From: Ignavibacteriaceae bacterium
GTDB lineage: Bacteria > Bacteroidota > Ignavibacteria > Ignavibacteriales > Ignavibacteriaceae
Assembly (NCBI GenBank): GCA_013388525.1
Contig: JACAFA010000197.1
Coordinates: 1-7,456, forward strand
Direction of reading: 5' to 3'
Length of the DNA stretch: 7,456 bases
Below the pieces are notes generated by a model. That model saw only the letters and a program-made list of their open reading frames with translations, searched no databases and was not told the DNA's origin. The first letter of the stretch is position 1; the number at the start of each line of letters is the position of its first letter. Below are positions 1 through 5,055 of this stretch, piece after piece. Both the position numbers and the translations under genes were made by a program.

Positions 1-183
1 ATACTCGGAAGAAAAGTAAAAGAGTTGGTAAACACAAAACAGCAAGCAGGAAGATATGAAATACAGTTCAATGCATCTACACTTGCAAGTGGTGTGTATA
101 TCTACCAACTTTTGGCAGAGAATCCTTCGACAAGCTCAGGACAAGGATTTATGAGTTCTAGGAAGATGATACTGCTGAAGTAA
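1..183 (+). CDS. C-terminal fragment of a secreted protein with a T9SS type A sorting domain
   Basis: An open frame enters from the left edge and stops at TAA 181-183, so only the last 60 residues are present. They read as a Por secretion system (type IX) C-terminal sorting domain: ILGRKVKELV at the left edge, then GRYEIQFNASTLASGVYIYQL, and the terminal KMILLK. In Bacteroidota, Chlorobi and Ignavibacteriota this domain directs proteins through the outer membrane by type IX secretion and is usually removed at the surface. The body of the protein lies outside the window, so its function cannot be told. The oddity is NPSTSSGQG at residues 41-49, placed between the last two beta strands where a one- to three-residue turn is usual. 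It is encoded by a short dispersed repeat (123-146). The frame stays open to a normal end, so the domain may still work. Confidence 0.85.
   Translation: MLGRKVKELVNTKQQAGRYEIQFNASTLASGVYIYQLLAENPSTSSGQGFMSSRKMILLK
123..146 (+). repeat. Short dispersed repeat (TCCTTCGACAAGCTCAGGA type) inserted in frame in a coding sequence
   Basis: The core TCCTTCGACAAGCTCAGGA (123-141) is followed by CAAGG. The unit contains GACAAG twice (129-134 and 140-145). From general knowledge, this core or its complement recurs in many unrelated bacterial genomes and gives telltale peptides such as PSTSSG, FDKLR or PELVEG depending on frame. Here it is read as PSTSSGQG. It is richer in G+C than the surrounding DNA. 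Only one copy is in this window, so calling it a repeat rests on recognition and not on a second copy seen here. Confidence 0.6.
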
Positions 184-197
184 TTTGAAGATTCCAT

Positions 198-225
198 AAA
201 AAAGGTCGGGTTAAAACCCGACCTT
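198..225 (-). terminator. Rho-independent terminator between convergent genes, best on the minus strand
   Basis: A perfect inverted repeat, AAGGTCGGGTT (202-212) and AACCCGACCTT (215-225), folds into a strong stem of about 9-11 bp. The run of A at 198-203 gives a T tract after the stem on the minus strand, the right orientation to end the Nudix transcript. On the plus strand the stem follows the stop of the secreted-protein gene by about 18 bases but has only a poor T tract. It probably serves both genes. Confidence 0.8.
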
Positions 226-250
226 AGTATTAAAAAACTTAAGTATAAAA

Positions 251-694
251 TTATTTACTATTAAACCGCCTATTCAGCCTTCCCAGCCTTCTTATAATAG
301 TTGCAAGCTCATCAATCTCCACTTTCTTAGCTGCATCATAAACTGAAAACCATTTACGTTTGCGAAGATTTTTTTCAGGATAATCCTTGAAGACTCTCGT
401 CACTTTCATAGAATAAATTTTTGTGAGAAGTTCACTGCCATTTTTTCTGACTTTATAACTGCCAAGTATTTTTGTTGTGTTGCTTCCTTTTACTCCTGCT
501 TCTTCAAATGCTTCCTTCTTTGCTGACTGAAAGGGCGACATATTATATTCAATAAATCCTTTTGGGACGATCCAGTTCTTCTTCCTGATTGAAGTGACGA
601 GTAAAACTTCTAACTTCCCGTCTTTCTTTCTGTATGGAATGACTCCGGACTGAGCAAAGTGAATTCTTTTTAATGGTGCTATTTTTCTTTTCAT
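251..694 (-). CDS. Nudix hydrolase, diphosphoinositol-polyphosphate-phosphohydrolase-like
   Basis: A 147-residue single-domain Nudix protein, likely a cytoplasmic, metal-dependent pyrophosphohydrolase of a nucleoside-diphosphate-X compound. NWIVPKGFIE (40-49) leads into the Nudix box at 46-68, whose catalytic core EAFEEAGV (61-68) is intact. The box is degenerate: the usual first Glu (GX5E) is Met52 and the usual Arg before the REUXEE motif is Lys60. The W-I-V-P-K-G lead-in resembles the DIPP/MutT-like subgroup, but the substrate cannot be told from sequence. The C-terminus is strongly basic (RRLGRLNRRFNSK). The ATG has no clear Shine-Dalgarno. A Bacteroidota-type promoter lies about 45 bases upstream (739-770) and a terminator follows the stop. 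It is a single-gene unit divergent from murB. Confidence 0.85.
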   Translation of the reverse strand: MKRKIAPLKRIHFAQSGVIPYRKKDGKLEVLLVTSIRKKNWIVPKGFIEYNMSPFQSAKKEAFEEAGVKGSNTTKILGSYKVRKNGSELLTKIYSMKVTRVFKDYPEKNLRKRKWFSVYDAAKKVEIDELATIIRRLGRLNRRFNSK

Positions 695-697
695 TAA

Positions 698-732
698 TTT
701 GACAAAGAATTATTTGTTATTTCTTAAATTTG
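698..732 (+). promoter_or_regulatory. Possible murB promoter, overlapping the divergent Nudix promoter
   Basis: TTTGACA (698-704) is followed by TAAATTTG (725-732), which fits the Bacteroidota -7 box TAnnTTTG. The spacing from TTTG to the -7 box is 23 bases, longer than the usual 19-21, so the call is weak. The predicted start would lie about 45 bases before the murB ATG. Confidence 0.28.
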
Positions 733-738
733 ACTGAG

Positions 739-770
739 CAAAGATAATTCGCTTGTTAATTAACAACAAA
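739..770 (-). promoter_or_regulatory. Bacteroidota-type promoter for the Nudix gene
   Basis: On the minus strand TTTG (770-767) is followed after 20 bases by TATCTTTG (746-739). This matches the Bacteroidota primary-sigma consensus TTTG-N19-21-TAnnTTTG exactly. It would start transcription near 732, leaving a leader of about 40 bases before the ATG at 694. Confidence 0.55.
753..766. promoter_or_regulatory. 14-bp perfect palindrome in the Nudix/murB divergent region, possible operator
   Basis: TTGTTAATTAACAA is perfectly self-complementary. It lies entirely in the spacer between the -33 and -7 elements of the Nudix promoter and about 20 bases before the murB start. A dimeric regulator bound here would block the Nudix promoter. 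The site is AT-rich, so chance is possible and no regulator is identifiable. Confidence 0.35.
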
Positions 771-784
771 CACTAACTAATTAA

Positions 785-1801
785 ATGCACCTGCTTCAGA
801 ATCACTCACTTAAAAATTTAAACACATTCGGAGTTGATGTTAATGCAAAATTATTCGCCGATGTTTTTTCCGACGATGAGTTGAGAGAAATTCTTGTTGA
901 TAAAAAGTTTAAGTCTGAACGAAAATTAATCCTTGGCGGCGGCAGCAATATTCTCTTCACAAAAGATTTTGACGGGATGATAATTAAAGTTTCTATTTCA
1001 GGAATAAGAGTTATTGAGGAGAAGTTTGATTCAGTTTTTGTTGAAGCCAGTGCTGGTGTTATGTGGAATGACCTTGTTAAATTTTGTGTTGATAGAAATT
1101 ATGGTGGTGTTGAAAATCTTTCGCTTATTCCCGGAACAGTTGGCGCTGCACCAGTTCAGAATATTGGTGCTTATGGTCAGGAACTTGCAGATAGTTTCAT
1201 TTCATTAAATGGAGTTTTTATTGATTCTGCCGAGACAAAATTTTTTAGTAAAAATGAATGCCGGTTTTCTTACCGGTCAAGCATTTTCAAAGAAGAATTG
1301 AAAAATAATTTCGTAGTTACTTCTGTTCGATTAAATCTTAAGAAGAATCCCAAACCGAATTTGACTTATAAAGCAGTATCAGATTACCTTGCAAAGAATG
1401 GAATTATCAATCCTACAATAAAAGAAGTAAGTAATACTGTAGCTGAAATTCGAAAAAGCAAATTACCAGATCCACAAAAAATTGGTAATGCAGGAAGCTT
1501 CTTTAAAAATCCTGTTGTAAGTGAAGACTTATTCCGGAAATTGAAAGATGAGTATTCCGATATTGTCAGCTTCTCATCTGAAACCGGGAAAATAAAAATC
1601 TCTGCCGGTTGGCTGATTGAAAAATGCGGCTGGAAAGGAAAACGTATCGGTAATGTAGGAACTTCGCCAGATCATGCTCTTGTTATTTGTAATTTTGGAA
1701 AAGCAACAGGTTCAGAAATACTGGAATTTGCAATGCGGATAAAAGAAGAAGTAGCTGGCAAATTTGGAGTTAAACTTGAAGAAGAAGTAAATATTTTTTA
1801 A
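785..1801 (+). CDS. murB: UDP-N-acetylenolpyruvoylglucosamine reductase MurB (type I)
   Basis: This cytoplasmic flavoenzyme catalyses the second committed step of peptidoglycan precursor synthesis: NADPH-dependent reduction of UDP-GlcNAc-enolpyruvate to UDP-MurNAc. At 338 residues it is about the size of the E. coli enzyme (342). NHSLKNLNTFGVD (6-18) is the conserved N-terminus, and GGGSN (51-55) is the FAD-binding turn. LIPGTVGAAPVQNIGAYG (114-131) is the FAD-domain signature, and YRSSIFK (163-169) carries the substrate-binding Arg164. NAGSFFKNP (235-243) holds the catalytic Ser238 and LEEEV (331-335) the likely catalytic Glu334. The YRxSIFK insert marks the type I form. The protein ends soon after the catalytic Glu, without the short tail of the E. 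coli enzyme. The ATG lacks a Shine-Dalgarno, as is common in this phylum. phhA follows 73 bases downstream with no terminator between, so read-through is possible. Confidence 0.96.
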   Translation: MHLLQNHSLKNLNTFGVDVNAKLFADVFSDDELREILVDKKFKSERKLILGGGSNILFTKDFDGMIIKVSISGIRVIEEKFDSVFVEASAGVMWNDLVKFCVDRNYGGVENLSLIPGTVGAAPVQNIGAYGQELADSFISLNGVFIDSAETKFFSKNECRFSYRSSIFKEELKNNFVVTSVRLNLKKNPKPNLTYKAVSDYLAKNGIINPTIKEVSNTVAEIRKSKLPDPQKIGNAGSFFKNPVVSEDLFRKLKDEYSDIVSFSSETGKIKISAGWLIEKCGWKGKRIGNVGTSPDHALVICNFGKATGSEILEFAMRIKEEVAGKFGVKLEEEVNIF

Positions 1802-1833
1802 TCCCGATTGAAATTATACTTGTTAATATTTAA

Positions 1834-1845
1834 CTTCGATCGAAG
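1834..1845. promoter_or_regulatory. 12-bp perfect palindrome upstream of phhA, possible operator
   Basis: CTTCGATCGAAG is perfectly self-complementary. It sits in the 73-base gap between murB and phhA, about 30 bases before the phhA ATG. It is flanked by AATAT (1825-1829) and ATATT (1846-1850), a partial and asymmetric extension of the symmetry. It has no T tract, so it is not a terminator. A dimeric regulator of phhA could bind it, which is inference. Confidence 0.35.
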
Positions 1846-1874
1846 ATATTCTAAACATTTTAACAGGATGAAGA

Positions 1875-2690
1875 ATGAAAGCAGAGAAAAACGAAAATCT
1901 TTCAGCTTACGAAAAAGCAGCACAGGAAGGAATAGATCCCCGTTGTATCCCGCAATGGCTTGATGGTCCTGTTCCCGAACACGATGAAATAAAGTATCCT
2001 GATTATCCTGAATCAGATCACGGGACATGGCGATTTTTATACGAACGCCAAATGAAATTTCTCCCCGGAAGAGCGTGCAGAGAGTATTTGGAAGGAACAG
2101 AGATTTTAAATTTGTCTGCTGATAAAATTCCTGCTTTAAAGGATTTAAGTCACATATTTCATAAAACCACCGGCTGGAAAGTAGCACGTGTTCCAGGTCT
2201 GATTCATTCACAGAATTTTTTTGAACTGCTTAGAAGAAAAGTTTTTCCGTCAACCGATTACATCCGTGGAAAAGATGAACTTGATTACACACCCGCTCCC
2301 GATATGTTTCATGATATATTCGGTCATATGCCGCTTCTTACAAATAAAAGTTTTGCCTCGTTTTATCAGAATTTCGGTGAAGCAGCATTAAATGCAAAAG
2401 GTGCTGACAGCGTTAAGCTTGAGACTTTTCACTGGTTCACGGTAGAGTTTGGTCTGATTAATAATCCTGAGGGACGAAGAATTTACGGAGCCGGAGTTCT
2501 ATCCTCTCACAAAGAAGTTCAACATTCACTTTCTGATCAGGTGGAAGTAAAGCCATTTGATCCCGAAAAAATTGTAGTCCAGCAATATGATGTCTGGCAT
2601 TTGCAGCCAATTCTTTTTGCTATTGATTCATTCGAACAGCTTGAAGAAGGATTTTATAGCTGGTGTAAAAAAATAGGTTTGCTAGACTAA
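1875..2690 (+). CDS. phhA: Phenylalanine 4-monooxygenase (pterin-dependent aromatic amino acid hydroxylase)
   Basis: A 271-residue, single-domain aromatic amino acid hydroxylase of bacterial type, without the N-terminal ACT regulatory domain of animal enzymes. It uses ferrous iron, O2 and a tetrahydropterin to hydroxylate, most likely, phenylalanine to tyrosine. The iron ligands are visible: His146 and His151 in PDMFHDIFGHMPLL (142-155) and Glu191 in HWFTVEFGL (186-194). Other conserved segments are TGWKVARVPGLI (99-110), RRKVFPSTDYIR (120-131) and YGAGVLSS (204-211). Tyrosine or tryptophan as substrate cannot be excluded from sequence. AGGA (1865-1868) lies 6 bases before the ATG. The gene is followed 150 bases later by the tetrahydrobiopterin operon, which would supply its cofactor. 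No pterin-4a-carbinolamine dehydratase or dihydropteridine reductase for cofactor recycling is in the window. Confidence 0.94.
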   Translation: MKAEKNENLSAYEKAAQEGIDPRCIPQWLDGPVPEHDEIKYPDYPESDHGTWRFLYERQMKFLPGRACREYLEGTEILNLSADKIPALKDLSHIFHKTTGWKVARVPGLIHSQNFFELLRRKVFPSTDYIRGKDELDYTPAPDMFHDIFGHMPLLTNKSFASFYQNFGEAALNAKGADSVKLETFHWFTVEFGLINNPEGRRIYGAGVLSSHKEVQHSLSDQVEVKPFDPEKIVVQQYDVWHLQPILFAIDSFEQLEEGFYSWCKKIGLLD

Positions 2691-2840
2691 TCAGATTGCG
2701 AGGATCAATAATACATTCTGATTTGAACTAATTATCCCCATTAACTGTTTATAACTAATAATTGTAATACGCTGAATAGATTATTAAATTATTTAGTGTA
2801 TTAAACTTTTCTTTTTTAATATAAAACCCAGGAGATAATT

Positions 2841-3305
2841 ATGTCACTGAAAGTTGGTGATAAAGCACCTTCATTCAAGTTAAAAAATCAGGATGGTAAG
2901 ATTATTTCGCTCACCGAACTTAAAGGAAAGCCCTTAGTATTATATTTCTATCCAAAAGATGACACTCCCGGCTGTACAAAAGAAGCCTGCAACTTCAGAG
3001 ATGAATTCCCTAAGTTTGGAAAAATGAAAGCTGAAATAATTGGAATAAGCACTGACTCGGTTGAGTCTCATAAAAAATTTGCCACAAAGTACAATCTGCC
3101 TTTCAATCTTTTAGCTGATGAAAAAAAGGAAGTCGTTGAAAAATACGATGTCTGGAAGGAAAAGAATATGTACGGGAAAAAATATATGGGAATAGAAAGA
3201 ACAACATTTATCATCAATGCAAATGGAAAGATTGCTAAGATCTTCTCAAAAGTAAAAGTGGATGAACATAACAATGAAGTTATGGAAGCGTTGAAAGAAT
3301 TATAA
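2841..3305 (+). CDS. bcp: Thioredoxin-dependent thiol peroxidase, BCP/PrxQ-type peroxiredoxin
   Basis: A 154-residue cytoplasmic peroxiredoxin that reduces hydrogen peroxide and organic hydroperoxides using thioredoxin. The active site FYPKDDTPGCTKEAC (36-50) has peroxidatic Cys45 with Pro38 and Thr42, and the likely resolving Cys50 five residues on, as in E. coli BCP. The conserved active-site Arg120 is in GIERTTFII. Length is normal for the family. A good ribosome binding site, AGGAG (2830-2834), sits 6 bases before the ATG. It is the first gene of the tetrahydropterin operon: its stop codon shares one base with the next start (TAATG). The 150-base gap to phhA is AT-rich with a pyrimidine tract at 2807-2819, and no convincing promoter or terminator was found there. 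Protection of air-sensitive tetrahydropterins from peroxide is a plausible reason for the linkage, but is inference. Confidence 0.93.
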   Translation: MSLKVGDKAPSFKLKNQDGKIISLTELKGKPLVLYFYPKDDTPGCTKEACNFRDEFPKFGKMKAEIIGISTDSVESHKKFATKYNLPFNLLADEKKEVVEKYDVWKEKNMYGKKYMGIERTTFIINANGKIAKIFSKVKVDEHNNEVMEALKEL

Positions 3306-3721
3306 TGACAAAGAAAGTTTATCTTACACGAAGAGAAACATTTGCGGCAGCCCACCGTTTGTTTAAACCTGGACTTTCTGATGAAGAAAATTTCCAGCTC
3401 TTTGGAAAATGCAGCAATCCAAACTGGCACGGACACAATTATACTCTCGAAGTTACTGTCTCCGGAGAAGTCAATCCCGATACTGGATTTGTTCTCGATA
3501 TAAAAAAATTGAAAGAGATAATGCAGGCGTATGTTATCTCAAAAGTTGATCATAAAAATCTGAATATTGATACTGAGTTTATGAGAGGTATAATACCAAC
3601 TTCTGAGAATATAACAATGGCTATCTGGAATCAACTTGAAAATAAAATTCCAGGTGGAAAATTATATTCAGTAAAACTGTACGAGACTGAAAATAATTAT
3701 TTTGAGTACAAAGGAGAATAA
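3305..3721 (+). CDS. 6-pyruvoyl-tetrahydropterin synthase, animal-type (CX5HGH)
   Basis: This enzyme converts 7,8-dihydroneopterin triphosphate to 6-pyruvoyl-tetrahydropterin, the middle step of tetrahydrobiopterin synthesis. The zinc ligands are His17 (AAAHRL), His42 and His44 (HGHNY); the catalytic residues are Cys36, Asp82 and His83 (DHKNL) and Glu127 (YETENN). Several features point to the tetrahydrobiopterin enzyme and not to QueD of queuosine synthesis. Cys36 lies five residues before HGH (CSNPNWHGH), as in mammalian PTPS, while QueD has a three-residue gap. The segment [13 protein letters not shown] (24-36), the TSEN motif (99-102) and the C-terminus YKGE all resemble the mammalian enzyme. 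Length (138) is about that of mammalian PTPS. The ATG overlaps the bcp stop by one base, suggesting translational coupling, and folE starts two bases after the stop. A queuosine role is the alternative but fits neither the motif nor the neighbours. Confidence 0.92.
   Translation: MTKKVYLTRRETFAAAHRLFKPGLSDEENFQLFGKCSNPNWHGHNYTLEVTVSGEVNPDTGFVLDIKKLKEIMQAYVISKVDHKNLNIDTEFMRGIIPTSENITMAIWNQLENKIPGGKLYSVKLYETENNYFEYKGE
3712..3716 (+). promoter_or_regulatory. Ribosome binding site deciding the TTG start of folE
   Basis: AGGAG lies in the last codons of the PTPS gene, 7 bases before TTG at 3724. No in-frame ATG occurs until residue 52, well inside the conserved domain, so this site supports TTG initiation. 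Confidence 0.7.
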
Positions 3722-3723
3722 AA

Positions 3724-4290
3724 TTGGATAATGCAAGAATAAGGAAAATCGTATCCGACTTGCTGGAAAGTATCGGCGAAAATCCTAAAAGGGAAGGATT
3801 GCTTGATACTCCAAGAAGAGTTGCTGATGCTTATGAATTTTTAACTTCCGGTTATCATAAACAAATAGAAGAGGTGATGAATGATGCTGTATTCAATGAA
3901 AAGTATGATGAAATGGTGTTGGTAAAGAATATTGATTTTTACAGCCTCTGCGAACATCATATGCTGCCATTTTACGGTAAAGTTCACGTTGCTTACATAC
4001 CAAATGGAAAGATTATCGGCTTAAGTAAAATTCCACGTATCGTTGATGTGTTTGCAAGAAGGCTTCAGGTTCAGGAGAGAATGACACAACAAATAGCAGA
4101 CACAATTGAAAAGTATTTGCAACCAAGAGGTGTAGCGGTTGTATCTGAAGCTTATCATATGTGTATGATGATGCGCGGAGTAGAAAAGCAAAACTCTTCA
4201 GCAACTACAAGTGCGGTGCACGGAGATTTTAAAGATGATCCGCGAACACGAACAGAATTTTTAAATCTAATCGGACATAAAAATTTATAA
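3724..4290 (+). CDS. folE: GTP cyclohydrolase I (FolE, type IA)
   Basis: A 188-residue cytoplasmic zinc enzyme that opens GTP and recloses it to 7,8-dihydroneopterin triphosphate, the first step of both folate and tetrahydrobiopterin synthesis. The zinc ligands are Cys76 and His79 in [10 protein letters not shown] (74-83) and Cys147 in [10 protein letters not shown] (144-153). His78 is the expected catalytic histidine. [20 protein letters not shown] (99-118) is the conserved substrate-binding segment. TTG is the start: AGGAG lies 7 bases upstream and the encoded N-terminus, including [13 protein letters not shown], is that of the family. The gene begins 2 bases after the PTPS stop and ends 2 bases before the reductase start. 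This context says the gene serves tetrahydrobiopterin supply. A separate folate copy elsewhere in the genome is possible. Confidence 0.96.
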   Translation: MDNARIRKIVSDLLESIGENPKREGLLDTPRRVADAYEFLTSGYHKQIEEVMNDAVFNEKYDEMVLVKNIDFYSLCEHHMLPFYGKVHVAYIPNGKIIGLSKIPRIVDVFARRLQVQERMTQQIADTIEKYLQPRGVAVVSEAYHMCMMMRGVEKQNSSATTSAVHGDFKDDPRTRTEFLNLIGHKNL

Positions 4291-4292
4291 AT

Positions 4293-5006
4293 ATGGCTAA
4301 GAAAGATGGAATATGGATAACCGGTGCGAGTTCTGGAATAGGAAAAGCTATTGCACTTGAATTTGCAAAGATTGGATGCAATGTTTTTGTCTCTGCAAGA
4401 AGAGCTCAGGAATTGGAAAGGGTGAAAGATGAAGCAGGTAAATCAGGAGAAAATATTTTTCCATTTCCCTGCAACGTAGCTTCACATACTAACGTAGAGC
4501 AGACTTTTAAAAAAATCAGCAGCGACTTTGAGATTAATTGTCTGATAAATAATGCGGGATTAACTTCCTTTAAGAATGCCTCAGATAATTCAGTTAACGA
4601 AATAAATGATATTATAAATACAAATCTTCTTGGTTCAATCTATGCGATAAAATCAGTGCTGCCTTCATTTATAAAGAATGAATCAGGAACAATCATAAAT
4701 GTTCTCTCTGTTGTTGTTCAAAAAGTTTTTACACGAAGTTCAGTTTATACAGCTTCCAAAATGGGTTTACTGGGATATAGTAATTCTCTCCGTGAGGAAG
4801 TAAGAAAGCATAATATCAGAATAATAAATGTTATACCCGGTGCAACAGAAACATCAATGTGGTCGCAGGATATAAGAAAAGAAAAAGGTGCACTTATGAT
4901 GAACCCTGAAAGCATTGCCCGAATAATTGTCTCAAATTATTTGCAGAAGGATAATCTTGTTACCGAGGAAATAGTTCTCAGACCAATTACAGGAGATTTA
5001 GCATAA
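4293..5006 (+). CDS. Sepiapterin reductase-like short-chain dehydrogenase (last step of tetrahydrobiopterin synthesis)
   Basis: A 237-residue classical SDR. It has the NADP(H)-binding motif TGASSGIG (10-17), with SARR (34-37) favouring NADPH. NNAG (86-89), Asn111, catalytic Ser139, and Tyr152/Lys156 in YTASK follow, then PGATET (182-187). The C-terminal part resembles the Chlorobium tepidum sepiapterin reductase as I recall it: a TxMW segment ending at Trp190, ALMM-PE-IA (200-209), and EEI-LRP--GD near the end (225-235). That enzyme reduces 6-pyruvoyl-tetrahydropterin to the L-threo form of tetrahydrobiopterin. Position after PTPS and folE makes the same role likely. Without the context it would be called only a generic SDR oxidoreductase. 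No Shine-Dalgarno is seen; the ATG is 2 bases after the folE stop, so coupling is likely. The stop codon runs into the A tract of the opposing terminator. Confidence 0.82.
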   Translation: MAKKDGIWITGASSGIGKAIALEFAKIGCNVFVSARRAQELERVKDEAGKSGENIFPFPCNVASHTNVEQTFKKISSDFEINCLINNAGLTSFKNASDNSVNEINDIINTNLLGSIYAIKSVLPSFIKNESGTIINVLSVVVQKVFTRSSVYTASKMGLLGYSNSLREEVRKHNIRIINVIPGATETSMWSQDIRKEKGALMMNPESIARIIVSNYLQKDNLVTEEIVLRPITGDLA

Positions 5007-5030
5007 AAAAAGCCAGCAGCATCGGCTGGC
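5005..5030 (-). terminator. Rho-independent terminator for the minus-strand Spy-like gene
   Basis: The stem GCCAGC (5012-5017) pairs with GCTGGC (5025-5030) around a 7-base loop. Seven A residues at 5005-5011 give a run of seven U after the stem on the minus strand. It lies about 25 bases beyond the stop of the minus-strand gene. On the plus strand the hairpin follows the reductase stop but has no T tract, so it would stop that operon less well. Confidence 0.8.
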
Positions 5031-5055
5031 AAATCGTGGAGAATTAAAAATTAAA

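Noticed and set aside
1014..1208. 64-codon open frame on the plus strand within murB
   Set aside because: It lies in another frame of a clearly conserved murB coding region and resembles no family.
1798..2211. 137-codon minus-strand frame overlapping the start of phhA
   Set aside because: It is antisense to conserved phhA sequence, has no ribosome binding site, and its product shows no recognisable domain.
2689..2723. AATCAGA / TCTGATT inverted repeat after phhA as a terminator
   Set aside because: The stem is only 7 AT-rich base pairs with a 21-base loop and no T tract follows it.
2762..2790. TTGTAA-N17-TAAATT as a promoter for the bcp operon
   Set aside because: Each element matches the sigma-70 consensus at only four of six positions in very AT-rich DNA, and no Bacteroidota-type TAnnTTTG box is present.
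2822..2845. TAAAACC followed by TGTC before bcp as a third copy of the ECF promoter
   Set aside because: The spacing is 13 bases instead of 16, the -10 is incomplete and overlaps the start codon, so this is likely chance.
3068..3436. 122-codon minus-strand frame across the bcp/PTPS junction
   Set aside because: It is antisense to two well-supported genes; the Phe/Ser-rich product is typical of a complement of Lys/Glu-rich coding sequence.
4013..4204. 63-codon minus-strand frame within folE
   Set aside because: It is antisense to the conserved catalytic region of folE and has no independent support.
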